Shown: positions 17,658 through 26,120 of the stretch, piece by piece
How positions within the stretch are numbered: position 1 is the first letter of the stretch
How the letters are laid out: each line of letters opens with the position of its first letter
NCBI RefSeq assembly: GCF_002870965.1
Contig: NZ_PHSO01000002.1
Span: 62,001-126,000 of the forward strand
Source of the DNA: Tsuneonella flava
Lineage (GTDB): Bacteria > Pseudomonadota > Alphaproteobacteria > Sphingomonadales > Sphingomonadaceae
Length of the DNA stretch: 64,000 nt
Reading direction: 5' to 3'
Position numbers and translations under genes: made by a program
Notes under the pieces: model-generated
What the model was told of the DNA's origin: nothing
The model's database searches: none
The model's input: only the letters and a program-made list of their open reading frames with translations

Positions 17658-19334
17658 ATGGCCGCCCAATATGCATTCGTCATGAAGAACATGACCAAGA
17701 CTTTCCCCGGCGCACAGAAGCCGGTTCTGTCGGACATCAACCTGCAATTCTATCAGGGGGCTAAAATCGGCATCGTCGGCCCCAACGGGGTGGGTAAGTC
17801 GACCCTGATGAAAATCATGGCCGGGATCGACACCGATTTCACGGGCGAAGCCTGGCCGGGTGAGAACATCACTGTCGGCTATCTGCCGCAGGAACCGCAT
17901 CTCGACGAGAGCAAGACCGTCCTTGAAAACGTCAAAGATGGCGCGCGCGAAGTGGCGGACAAGGTTGATCGTTTCAACGAAATCACCGGCCTGATGGGTG
18001 ACCCGGATCGCGAAGATTTCGACGATCTGATGATGGAAATGGGCACTCTTCAGGAAGAGATCGACGCAGTTGACGGGTGGACTCTCGACAACCAGCTCGA
18101 AATCGCGATGGAGGCACTGCGCTGCCCGCCGGGCGACTGGGAAGTCAGCAACCTTTCCGGTGGTGAAAAGCGCCGCGTCGCGTTGACCCGGCTGCTGATC
18201 CAGAAGCCGTCGATCCTGCTGCTTGACGAACCGACCAACCACCTTGATGCCGAATCGGTCGAATGGCTGGAAAACCATCTGAAGGAATATGCGGGGGCGG
18301 TTCTGATGATCACCCACGATCGCTACTTCCTCGATAACGTGGTCGGCTGGATCCTCGAACTCGATCGCGGGAAGTACTTCCCCTACGAAGGCAACTATTC
18401 GACCTACCTCGAAAAGAAGGCCAAGCGTCTCGATCAGGAAGATCGCGAGGAATCGGGTCGCCAGAAACAGCTCAGCCGCGAACTCGAATGGATTCGCCAG
18501 ACGCCCAGCGCGCGGCAGACCAAGTCCAAGGCTCGTATCCGCAAGTTCGAGCAATTGCAGGACGCGCAGAACGATCGCAAGCCGGGGAAGGCGCAGATCG
18601 TCATTCAGGTGCCCGAACGGCTCGGCGGCAAAGTCATCGAAGCGAAAGGCATCACCAAGGCATATGGCGACAAGCTTCTATTCGAAGACTTGTCATTCAT
18701 GCTGCCCCCCGGCGGGATCGTCGGTGTGATCGGACCCAACGGCGCAGGTAAATCGACCCTGTTCCGCATCATCACCGGCCAGGAGCAGCCCGACAGCGGG
18801 ACGCTGGAAATTGGCGACACCGTGCGACTGGGCTATGTCGATCAGAGCCGCGACGATCTGACTGCATCGAACAACGTGTGGCAGGAAATTTCCGACGGGC
18901 TCGATTACATGAAGGTCAATGGCCACGACATGAGCACACGTGCCTATGTCGGGGCGTTCAACTTCAAGGGTCAGGACCAGCAGAAAAACGTCGGTAAGCT
19001 ATCCGGCGGTGAACGCAATCGCGTGCACATGGCCAAGATGCTGAAGCAGGGCGGCAACGTGCTGCTCCTCGACGAACCGACCAACGACCTCGATGTGGAA
19101 ACACTGGGCGCACTGGAAGAGGCGATTGAAAACTTCGCCGGTTGCGCTGTGGTCATCAGCCACGATCGCTTCTTCCTCGATCGTCTGGCAACACATATCC
19201 TCGCCTTCGAAGGTAACAGCCATGTCGAATGGTTCGAAGGCAACTTCGAAGCGTATGAAGAAGACAAGCGCCGCCGCCTTGGCGATGCGGCAGATCGGCC
19301 TACGCGCCTTGCGTACAAGAAACTGACGCGCTGA
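17658..19334 (+). CDS. ettA: Energy-dependent translational throttle protein EttA (ABC-F ATPase)
   Basis: A soluble 558-residue protein with two ABC ATPase domains and no membrane helices. Walker A motifs are GPNGVGKST and GPNGAGKST; signatures are LSGGEKRR and LSGGERNR; Walker B are LLLDEPTNHLDAES and LLLDEPTNDLDVET. The length and the linker (about residues 245-310, RELEWIRQTPSARQTKSKAR) match EttA, which binds the ribosomal E site and gates the first translation steps according to ADP/ATP level. ATG 17658 follows GAAGGACGACTG, a good ribosome-binding site. Confidence 0.96.
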   Translation: MAAQYAFVMKNMTKTFPGAQKPVLSDINLQFYQGAKIGIVGPNGVGKSTLMKIMAGIDTDFTGEAWPGENITVGYLPQEPHLDESKTVLENVKDGAREVADKVDRFNEITGLMGDPDREDFDDLMMEMGTLQEEIDAVDGWTLDNQLEIAMEALRCPPGDWEVSNLSGGEKRRVALTRLLIQKPSILLLDEPTNHLDAESVEWLENHLKEYAGAVLMITHDRYFLDNVVGWILELDRGKYFPYEGNYSTYLEKKAKRLDQEDREESGRQKQLSRELEWIRQTPSARQTKSKARIRKFEQLQDAQNDRKPGKAQIVIQVPERLGGKVIEAKGITKAYGDKLLFEDLSFMLPPGGIVGVIGPNGAGKSTLFRIITGQEQPDSGTLEIGDTVRLGYVDQSRDDLTASNNVWQEISDGLDYMKVNGHDMSTRAYVGAFNFKGQDQQKNVGKLSGGERNRVHMAKMLKQGGNVLLLDEPTNDLDVETLGALEEAIENFAGCAVVISHDRFFLDRLATHILAFEGNSHVEWFEGNFEAYEEDKRRRLGDAADRPTRLAYKKLTR

Positions 19335-19366
19335 TAGGAGGCTTCTTCGGTGGGCCTGGATTGGTT

Positions 19367-19503
19367 CACACGAAGACACTAAGGCACGAAGAAGTGGAGC
19401 AATGGTGGCGGCCCGTGTGCGGCAGCCATCATTCTCACACTAAAGGCATGAACGGTTTGATTGCTGCCGCACGCTCATCTTCGTGCCTTAGTGTCTTCGT
19501 GTG
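19367..19503. repeat. Perfect 26-nt inverted repeat enclosing a second inverted repeat
   Basis: Positions 19367-19392 (CACACGAAGACACTAAGGCA then CGAAGA) are the exact reverse complement of 19478-19503. Inside, GTGCGGCAGC at 19417-19426 is matched by GCTGCCGCAC at 19463-19472. The unit sits between ettA and the convergent CLC gene and holds no gene. A one-armed relative (CACACGAAGGCACGGAG) is at 59844-59860. It may be a small mobile element or a bidirectional terminator-like structure, though it has no T tract. Confidence 0.85.
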
Positions 19504-19534
19504 GACAAAACGACAAACCACAAAGCTTCCTGCT

Positions 19535-20887
19535 TCAAGGCTTCTCGATTTCCACACCCTCACTCGCTTTGGCGGACTCTTCAGGCGTTGACGGGATGAA
19601 CCCTTCCGCCAGCGCATGATACAGCCGCTGGCGACACACCATCGCTCCGGCCCAGTCCCCAATCAGCGCAGTGGCAAACAAGGGCAGAATGGCGGTCGAA
19701 TTACCAGTCGCTTCCGACAGGATGATTACCGCCGTCAGCGGCGCGCGGACAACGCCGGTGAAATAACCCGCCATACCCAGCAGCACGATCATCCCGGCAT
19801 TTTCCGGTGCGAATAGCGGAGTGAACAGATGGCCGATCCCCGCACCCACCGACAATGATGGTGCGAATATTCCACCGGGAATTCCACTCACACTCGTCGC
19901 CAGCGCAGTTATGAATTTGGCAGGGCCAAACCACAAATCGCCGTGCGAACCGGTTTCCAGCATCAGTTTGGTCGGCGCATAGCCAGTGCCCGATGTTGCC
20001 CCTGATGTCACGAAGCCAAGCGCCCCCACCACGATCCCGCAGACCAGAGCAGCTTTGACCGGATGCGCCTTGAACGGCCCGGCCCATTTTCCCGCCGGGC
20101 CGCGTGCCGCCAGCATCAGTCGCGCGAACAAGCCGCCCAGCGCCCCGCCGACAATACCCGCCAGCGGCGCAGCGATCAGCACGGTCGTGACAGGCAAGCT
20201 GCCATCGATCACTCCGAAATAGGTGTAGTTGCCCGCCAACCCCTGTGCCGTAAGGCCGGAAATCATCACAGCACCCATGACCAGGACCGCCACACGCTGT
20301 TCATATGCGACAGCCAGTTCCTCGATAGCAAAGGCGATCCCTGCCAGTGGTGTATTGAACGCCGCCGCAACCCCGGCCGCACCACCGGCGATCACAACAC
20401 CCGATGTAACCCGCACGTGGAGGATCTGGTGCACTTTCACCATCAGCGCAGCGGCCAGTTGTACTGTCGGCCCTTCACGCCCGACCGACGCTCCACCGAA
20501 CATTCCCGCAACTGTCGCCACCACTTTGAACAAAGCTACGCGCACAGACACCAGTGCTTGCGCCGCCTTTCCGTTGGGCTGATGGCTGGCGGCAATCGCC
20601 TGTGGGATGCCTGAGCCACGGGATTCGGGCGCAATTCGCATCGTGACCCATATGATCCCGGCGAACAGCGCAGGCGTAACCACAAGGTGAATCCAGGGAT
20701 AGCTGCGCTGGAGATGTTCGAACGTATCCTGCGCGCGGTCGCCTGCCCATGCGAACGTCAACGCGCCCAGACCAACCAATACCGCCGCGACAAGCGTTGC
20801 AATGCGCCGCCCCCAATCCTCTGGATTGACGAACTCGTCTGGCATGGACTGGCGCAGGCGTCGGCTTGAGGGGAAGCGCAACCTCAT
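19535..20887 (-). CDS. CLC-type chloride/proton antiporter
   Basis: A 450-residue polytopic membrane protein with the three chloride-binding signatures of the CLC family: GSGIP, GREGP (with the gating glutamate) and GGIFAPSL. The internal FAIEEL supplies the second, proton-path glutamate found in exchangers, so it is more likely an antiporter than a channel. Start taken as ATG 20887; a GGAGG lies somewhat far upstream, and ATG 20845 (MPDEFVNPED) is possible. A frame extending to 20938 adds a Cys/Arg-rich tail I consider non-coding. Likely roles are acid resistance or anion balance. Confidence 0.93.
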   Translation of the reverse strand: MRLRFPSSRRLRQSMPDEFVNPEDWGRRIATLVAAVLVGLGALTFAWAGDRAQDTFEHLQRSYPWIHLVVTPALFAGIIWVTMRIAPESRGSGIPQAIAASHQPNGKAAQALVSVRVALFKVVATVAGMFGGASVGREGPTVQLAAALMVKVHQILHVRVTSGVVIAGGAAGVAAAFNTPLAGIAFAIEELAVAYEQRVAVLVMGAVMISGLTAQGLAGNYTYFGVIDGSLPVTTVLIAAPLAGIVGGALGGLFARLMLAARGPAGKWAGPFKAHPVKAALVCGIVVGALGFVTSGATSGTGYAPTKLMLETGSHGDLWFGPAKFITALATSVSGIPGGIFAPSLSVGAGIGHLFTPLFAPENAGMIVLLGMAGYFTGVVRAPLTAVIILSEATGNSTAILPLFATALIGDWAGAMVCRQRLYHALAEGFIPSTPEESAKASEGVEIEKP

Positions 20888-21048
20888 AACACGGCGCTTA
20901 TTCCTCCGTCTGCCACATGTCGAGCATGGTTGCCACAAAATCGCCTTTTTCTTTTTCGTTCAGATAAAGGACAGCCTAGCTTAACTAAATAACGATTCAT
21001 CGCATATTGGCCGCAGGTGGTGGAGCGGCTTCATGATGGAGAGCCGCC

Positions 21049-21930
21049 ATGACTTTAAAAGCCTTACTACATACCGGGGCAGCCGCAGCGATCGCTTCAG
21101 CGATGATGTTTGCGGCCTTCCCCTCCGCTGCCACCGCTGCGGAAAGAGGCCCGCGCTGGGGCCGCGAAGATGCCCCGCGCATGGAACGCCAGTCGCGGCA
21201 AGAACGGCCGCAGCGCACCATGCGAGCCCCTGTCCAAACTCAAACTGCCCCACCGCAACGCCGAGCCGAACAGCGCGCCCCCGTCGTTCAACAACGCAGC
21301 GGCGGCAACTGGAACCGTAATGACCGTGGCACCCGGACGTGGAACCGCAGTGATTCGCGACCGGCCGACACACGCACCGATGCACAACAGGCCGGAGTTC
21401 CCGCGTGGGATCGCAGCGGTCGCAATCGCAGCTATACCGACAACAATCGCAACCGCACTTATTCCGGTCGCGATGGCGACCGCCGCAATAACTGGCGCGA
21501 CAACCGGCGAACCGACAACCGTTCCCGAGGCACCTACAACCGTGACAATCGCCATTGGAATGGCAATCGTCAGACTTGGAATCGCGACCGGAACGGCTGG
21601 GATCACCGCCGTGACAGTCGGCGGTGGAGCCGCAACTGGCGGAGCAATTCGCACTACGACTGGCACCACTATCGCAGCCACAACCGCAGCGTTTTCCGCA
21701 TCGGACGGTATTACGCGCCGTACAATGGCTATCGATACAGCCGGGTCGGGATCGGATTCTATCTGAACAACCTGTTCTTCAGTAGCCGGTACTGGATCAA
21801 CGATCCGGGCTACTACCGCCTGCCGCCCGCCTATGGCCCGTATCGTTGGGTGCGTTACTACGACGATGTGCTGCTGGTGGACATCTACAGCGGCGAAGTG
21901 GTCGACGTGATCCACAACTTCTTCTGGTGA
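21049..21930 (+). CDS. RcnB-like secreted protein with Asn/Arg-rich low-complexity region
   Basis: A 293-residue exported protein: signal peptide (LLHTGAAAAIASAMMFAAF), then a strongly biased segment of Asn, Arg, Asp and Trp from about residue 75 to 205 (for example RNNWRDNRRTDNRSRGTYN), then a conserved C-terminus (YRLPPAYGPYRWVRYYDDVL) typical of the RcnB family. RcnB of E. coli is a periplasmic protein needed for nickel/cobalt homeostasis; a metal role here is inference. GGAG precedes the ATG at proper distance. A strong terminator follows at 21984. Confidence 0.8.
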   Translation: MTLKALLHTGAAAAIASAMMFAAFPSAATAAERGPRWGREDAPRMERQSRQERPQRTMRAPVQTQTAPPQRRAEQRAPVVQQRSGGNWNRNDRGTRTWNRSDSRPADTRTDAQQAGVPAWDRSGRNRSYTDNNRNRTYSGRDGDRRNNWRDNRRTDNRSRGTYNRDNRHWNGNRQTWNRDRNGWDHRRDSRRWSRNWRSNSHYDWHHYRSHNRSVFRIGRYYAPYNGYRYSRVGIGFYLNNLFFSSRYWINDPGYYRLPPAYGPYRWVRYYDDVLLVDIYSGEVVDVIHNFFW

Positions 21931-21983
21931 AACAGCCACTTATTCGTTGACGACGGTTTCGAGTGGTTCGTCGTCAAACGGAG

Positions 21984-22010
21984 CCCCCGCCAGCGATACG
22001 CTGGCGGGGG
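21984..22010. terminator. Strong hairpin terminator between convergent genes
   Basis: A perfect 11-bp stem (CCCCCGCCAGC with GCTGGCGGGGG) closes a GATAC loop and is followed on the plus strand by ATTTC. It lies just after the RcnB-like gene and just after the convergent cytochrome b561 gene, so it could end both transcripts. Confidence 0.8.
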
Positions 22011-22025
22011 ATTTCATATGAACGC

Positions 22026-22580
22026 TCAGTCGCGCGCGGTGCCGAACGGCAGCATTCGGAACAAATTTCCGTCCTTGTCGACGAAGGTGTGCTTGAGCGC
22101 GCCGAGCACGTGAAGCCCGGCCAGATAGATCAGCACAGTTCCCGCAGTGGCATGAAGCTCGAAAATTTCATGCCCGGTCCCCTCGTCCAGCCCCAACGGG
22201 AGTGCCGGGAATTCGAACAGGCCCCAGAAAGGAACGCCCGAACCATAGCCCGACATGGCGATCCAGCCACCCAGCGGCAATCCAATCAGCAGAATGTAGA
22301 ACAGCGTATGTGTTGTCTTCGCCAGAATACGTTCCCACGGCTTGAGACCGGCTGACAAAGCGGGAGGACGGTGCATCAGCCGCCAGATCACCCGCAGCAG
22401 CGTGAGCAGCAGGATCGTCATCCCAAGCGAGAAGTGATAGGACATTACTTCGCCCCGTTCTGCCTGTGGCAGATCGTGTGCACGTTCGGCGATCTGCCAG
22501 TTGGCGATCACGGCAATCGCGATCAGCCAGTGCAGCAGCATTGCTACTTTCGAGTATTTGGCACCCTGTGTCATGCTCAT
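22026..22580 (-). CDS. Cytochrome b561
   Basis: A 184-residue integral membrane diheme protein of the bacterial CybB type with four helices. Candidate heme ligands are the histidines in AMLLHWLIAIAV, SYHFSLGMT, THTLFYILLIG and YLAGLHVLGALKH. It would carry electrons from ubiquinol, and CybB can oxidise superoxide. ATG 22580 (MSMTQGAKYSK) is the start; three other in-frame ATGs lie within 8 codons. It stands alone and is divergent from the prolyl hydroxylase gene. Confidence 0.9.
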   Translation of the reverse strand: MSMTQGAKYSKVAMLLHWLIAIAVIANWQIAERAHDLPQAERGEVMSYHFSLGMTILLLTLLRVIWRLMHRPPALSAGLKPWERILAKTTHTLFYILLIGLPLGGWIAMSGYGSGVPFWGLFEFPALPLGLDEGTGHEIFELHATAGTVLIYLAGLHVLGALKHTFVDKDGNLFRMLPFGTARD

Positions 22581-22690
22581 CGTAGAATTCCCCAAGTATG
22601 GTCCCCCGACTCCTGCAGTGTTGTAGCGATGGTGCGAATCACCGCAAGCGGCAGGCTTGAAACCATGCGCCAGCTTGCTAGGAAACCGGC

Positions 22691-23359
22691 ATGGCGAAGA
22701 CCAAGACGATCCCCGATCAGGACGCGCTGCGCCGCATTGGCGAAACGGTCCGCGCGCGGCTCGATGCCGATCCCAAGGCTTACAAAGTCCCGACAGATAA
22801 AGCGGAAATCTGGGCGATCGGCGAGTTTCTCACTCCGGTCGAATGCGACCGGATGATGCGAATGATCGACGCGGTCGCCCGGCCCAGTTCGCTGTACGAT
22901 CAGGATTACGAATCCGGTTTCCGCACCTCCTATTCCGGCGATCTGGAGCCATTCGATCCGCTGGTCATGGCCGTCAGCCGCCGAATCGACGACCTGATGG
23001 GGATCAACGGTATCTGCGGCGAGACCCTGCAAGGGCAGCGCTATGCCCCCGGGCAGGAATTCAAGGCCCACAACGACTGGTTCTATACCGATCAGGATTA
23101 CTGGAAATCGGAACGCAAACGCGGTGGCCAACGCAGCTGGACCGCAATGGCATTCCTCAATGAAGTAGGAAAGGGCGGCGAAACCCAGTTCGTGGAGGCA
23201 GAGATCAAGATCGCCCCTAAGCCCGGCGTCCTGCTGGTGTGGAACAACGCGCTGCCCGATGGCACTCCCAACGAAGGCACGCTGCACGCGGGCACCCCGG
23301 TGATCGAAGGCGTCAAATACGTGCTCACCCGCTGGTATCGCACCCGCAAGTGGGGGTGA
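22691..23359 (+). CDS. Prolyl 4-hydroxylase-like 2-oxoglutarate/Fe(II) oxygenase
   Basis: A 222-residue dioxygenase. The iron triad is visible as HND (His127, Asp129) in FKAHNDWFYTD and distal His199 in TLHAGTP, with Lys209 in GVKYVLTRWYR for 2-oxoglutarate. The fold region starts at WAIGEFLTPVECDRMMRMID. Bacterial relatives hydroxylate proline in proteins such as elongation factor Tu; the substrate here is unknown. It is a single gene followed by a dispersed repeat. Confidence 0.9.
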   Translation: MAKTKTIPDQDALRRIGETVRARLDADPKAYKVPTDKAEIWAIGEFLTPVECDRMMRMIDAVARPSSLYDQDYESGFRTSYSGDLEPFDPLVMAVSRRIDDLMGINGICGETLQGQRYAPGQEFKAHNDWFYTDQDYWKSERKRGGQRSWTAMAFLNEVGKGGETQFVEAEIKIAPKPGVLLVWNNALPDGTPNEGTLHAGTPVIEGVKYVLTRWYRTRKWG

Positions 23360-23442
23360 GCGGCGGGCTGCGCCAGAGCGTGGCGGAAGCAAAGCCGCCA
23401 TTTGCAGGCTGTCGGGATAGACTGAAGCCTCACATCCCCCTC

Positions 23443-23559
23443 GTCATTGCGAGGAGCGCAGCGACGCGGCAATCCACGACCCGCACCTCACCCCATCCAC
23501 AACCGATGCGATAGGCATCACCCGCGCGCCATCGATTGCTGCACTGCCTTCGCAATGAC
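23443..23559. repeat. Dispersed GTCATTGCGAGGAG repeat, copy 2 (both arms)
   Basis: Begins GTCATTGCGAGGAGCGCAGC, contains GCGGCAATCC and ends ATCGATTGCTGCACTGCCTT followed by CGCAATGAC. Length 117 bp, same inverted ends as copy 1, with more divergence at the inner palindrome (CATCGATTG rather than CCATGGATTG). Confidence 0.85.
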
Positions 23560-23619
23560 GAGCCGGTGAATGAGCGTTTGAGTGAAGCGGGCAGAAAGCG
23601 AGCTTGCCCCGACCGCCCC

Positions 23620-24165
23620 CTAATCCTCGTCCGGCGCGCGCTGCTTCACCGTTTTCGCATCGTCGCGTTCCAGCACCAGCGTCGCGAACCTGTCGATCTT
23701 GCGCGACAGGCGCAGGATTTCGAGCTGGGTCCGCAGGTTCACTTCATAATCGTGCTGCGCTGTAATCCGGTCTTTCGCAGATTGCCGGTTCTGGCTCATC
23801 ATGATGACCGGAGCCTGTATCGCCGCCAGCATGGAGAGCATCAGATTGAGGAAGATGTAAGGATACCGGTCGAATGGCTTCACGCCCAGATCGGTTAGTA
23901 TCTCGCTGTTCACCAGCATCCACATCAGCAACACGACACCGAACGCGATGATGAAGCCCCAGCTCCCGCCGATGGCCGCCACACGGTCCGCCAGGCGATC
24001 GCCGAAGCTGGAGTGCAATTGCGCCGCTTCGGATGCATCGATGCCCAGGTAGCTGCCGCTAGCCACGCGCTTGATAACGCGCTGTTCTTCCGCGTCGAGT
24101 TCCTCCAGCACCCGCCCCAGCAGATCGCGCGCAAGCTTGTCCGGGTCGGTTGCCGATGCTGTCAT
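23620..24165 (-). CDS. DUF1003 membrane protein
   Basis: A 181-residue protein with the DUF1003 layout: cytoplasmic N-terminus, FGDRLADRVAAIGGSWGFII leading into a first membrane helix, a loop NSEILTDLGVKPFDRYPY, a second helix (IFLNLMLSMLAAIQAPVIMM), then SQNRQSAKDRITAQHDYEVN and a charged tail. The family has no established function. Its start overlaps the stop of lysK by 4 nt, so it is translated with the synthetase from one message. Confidence 0.9.
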   Translation of the reverse strand: MTASATDPDKLARDLLGRVLEELDAEEQRVIKRVASGSYLGIDASEAAQLHSSFGDRLADRVAAIGGSWGFIIAFGVVLLMWMLVNSEILTDLGVKPFDRYPYIFLNLMLSMLAAIQAPVIMMSQNRQSAKDRITAQHDYEVNLRTQLEILRLSRKIDRFATLVLERDDAKTVKQRAPDED

Positions 24166-25784
24166 CGCGCCAGCGCCTCTGCTATCAGCGCGCGGGTTTC
24201 GGGAATGCCGTAGAGCGCGATGAAGCTGCCCATGCGCGGCCCTTGCGCCGAACCGAGCAGTGTTTCGTACTGCGCCCTGAACCAGTCGCGCAGCGATTCG
24301 AACCCGAATTCCTCCCGCTTGCCGATTTCGTACACTTCGGTCTGGATGTCTTCCGCCGAAGTATCGGCGGCCATTCCGGCCAGTGCGCTGTCGAGCGCCC
24401 GCAGTGCCGCCGCTTCGTTGGCGGTCGGGGCGCGCTTGCTGAGGGTCGGTGCCACGAAGTCGCGGTTATAGGCCAGCGCGGTATCGACCAGTTGCGCCAG
24501 CGCAGGATGCGCTTCGGGCGTAGCATTCTCGACATAGTTGCCGAGGTATGACCACACCTGCTCCGCATTCGCTTCCGCCCCCAACACTCCGACGAGGTTG
24601 AGCAGCAGGCCATAGGTCACCGGCAGAGTGTCGCCCGCACCCGGCGCTTCACTCGATACACCGCGGTCGGATGAGAGGTTGGCGCGCAACAGGTGCCACA
24701 CCGGGTTGCCCAGTTGCTTGTCCAGTTTCTGTTCGGCCAGCCGTTCGCGGAACTGCCAGTAATCGTCCACCGCGCGCGGGATCACCCCGGCGTGGAGGCT
24801 CTTGGCGCTCTTGGGATTGGGGAAGATGTAGAAACTCAGCGAATCGTCGCTGCCGTAAGTCAGCCATTCTTCGATCGTCAGACCGTTGCCCTTCGACTTG
24901 GAGATCTTCTCTCCCTTCTCGTCGAGGAACAGTTCGTAGATCAGCCCTTCGGGTTTACGACCGCCCAGCACCTTGGCGATACGCCCCGACTGCACCCCGC
25001 TGTCGGTCAGATCCTTGCCATACATCTCGTAATCGACGCCGAGCGCGACCCAGCGCATCGCCCAGTCGACTTTCCATTGCAGCTTGGCCTGACCCGACAG
25101 CGCCGACTGTTCGATCACAGTCCCGTCTTCATCGGTGAAGCGTATCATGCCCGCATCGGCATCGATCACTTCCACCGGCACTTGCAGCACCGCGCCGGTC
25201 ATCGGACTGATCGGCATGACCGGGGAGTATGTCTTGCGCCGTTCTTCGCGCAAGGTCGGCAGCATGATGTCCATGATCGCACCGAAATTACGCAGTACAC
25301 CGCGCAAGGCATCGTCGAACGCGCCCGAATTGTAACGTTCGGAAGAGGACACGAACTCGTATTCGAAACCGAACCGGTCGAGGAAGTCGCGCAGCATGGC
25401 GTTGTTGTGCGCGGCGAAGCTGTCGAACTTGCCGAACGGGTCGGGAATGCGGCTGAGCGGCTTGTTGAGGTTATCGTGCAGCAATTGCGCGTTCGGCACG
25501 TTGTCGGGCACTTTACGCAGCCCGTCCATATCGTCGCTGAATGCCACCAGCCGGGTGGGCGCGCCGCCGGTCATCGCTTCGTAAGCGCGGCGCACCAGCG
25601 TCGTGCGAAGCACTTCCTGAAATGTGCCGATATGCGGCAGGCCGCTGGGGCCATAGCCGGTTTCGAACAGCACCGGCTCGCCGCCCGGTTTGCCGTCGGG
25701 ATAGCGTTTGAGCAGCTTGCGCGCTTCCTCAAACGGCCATGCCTTGGACACGCGAGCGGCTTCTGTCAGTGCATTATCGGTCAT
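24162..25784 (-). CDS. lysK: Lysyl-tRNA synthetase, class I
   Basis: Charges tRNA-Lys. The 540-residue enzyme is class I, shown by the HIGH-type motif GLPHIGT (His51) and KISKS (293-297), rather than the class II enzyme of most bacteria. Class I LysRS is usual in archaea and many alphaproteobacteria. Start ATG 25784 gives MTDNALTEAARVSKAWPFEE; a longer frame to 25850 adds unconserved sequence. Its ATGA start overlaps the stop of a 72-codon open frame upstream that I do not recognise as a gene. Confidence 0.95.
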   Translation of the reverse strand: MTDNALTEAARVSKAWPFEEARKLLKRYPDGKPGGEPVLFETGYGPSGLPHIGTFQEVLRTTLVRRAYEAMTGGAPTRLVAFSDDMDGLRKVPDNVPNAQLLHDNLNKPLSRIPDPFGKFDSFAAHNNAMLRDFLDRFGFEYEFVSSSERYNSGAFDDALRGVLRNFGAIMDIMLPTLREERRKTYSPVMPISPMTGAVLQVPVEVIDADAGMIRFTDEDGTVIEQSALSGQAKLQWKVDWAMRWVALGVDYEMYGKDLTDSGVQSGRIAKVLGGRKPEGLIYELFLDEKGEKISKSKGNGLTIEEWLTYGSDDSLSFYIFPNPKSAKSLHAGVIPRAVDDYWQFRERLAEQKLDKQLGNPVWHLLRANLSSDRGVSSEAPGAGDTLPVTYGLLLNLVGVLGAEANAEQVWSYLGNYVENATPEAHPALAQLVDTALAYNRDFVAPTLSKRAPTANEAAALRALDSALAGMAADTSAEDIQTEVYEIGKREEFGFESLRDWFRAQYETLLGSAQGPRMGSFIALYGIPETRALIAEALAR

Positions 25785-26016
25785 ATCAGCGCGCCTATGC
25801 CCATGCCCGCCACCGTTGCAAGTGCGAACAGCGTTCCACGGTGCAGACATGGACCGCTCCTTAGAGTTTTGAATGATGTGACTTTTGCCCGATTGTCACT
25901 ATTTTTCAATACACTGTGCATGACTTTCCAAAGCGGAGTGTGGACTTCGCCAAATCGGCAGTTGAAACGGCAAATCGATAGTGTGCAACCGATGGTCATA
26001 ACCCGCCAATAAACGA
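25785..26016. other. AT-richer leader region upstream of lysK
   Basis: No confident gene. The stretch 25860-25960 is clearly lower in GC than its surroundings and probably holds the lysK promoter. A minus-strand frame of 72 codons (25781-25999, ending GTLFALATVAGMGIGALI) runs through it and meets the lysK start as ATGA; its last 20 residues look membrane-like but the remainder looks random, so I do not call it. Confidence 0.4.
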
Positions 26017-26045
26017 TCCGCCCGTCTGTAGGACAGACGGGCGGA
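26017..26045 (-). terminator. 13-bp perfect hairpin after the 26121 gene
   Basis: TCCGCCCGTCTGT pairs exactly with ACAGACGGGCGGA around a 3-nt loop. On the minus strand it is followed by TCGTTTATTGG, a weak U-rich run. It can end the transcript of the gene at 26121-27242, or form the expression platform for the motif just upstream. Confidence 0.6.
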
Positions 26046-26105
26046 TTGCCTGAGAGGTATGCTCCCTCCCTTCGGACAGAGAGCTATCTGTATGAGAGCG
26101 AGCGC
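26046..26105 (-). promoter_or_regulatory. Glycine-riboswitch-like motif, incomplete
   Basis: Minus strand shows CCGAAGG (26075-26069) and CTCTCAGGC (26056-26048), the two most characteristic conserved blocks of glycine aptamers, in correct order and spacing. A P2-like ACAGA/TCTGT and a P3-like GAGG/CCTC can form. The 5' GGAGAG block and a closing P1 stem are not found, and the next gene (lysK) has no glycine link. It may be a relic or a chance match. Confidence 0.28.
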
Positions 26106-26120
26106 CGGGATTCAGAGCAC

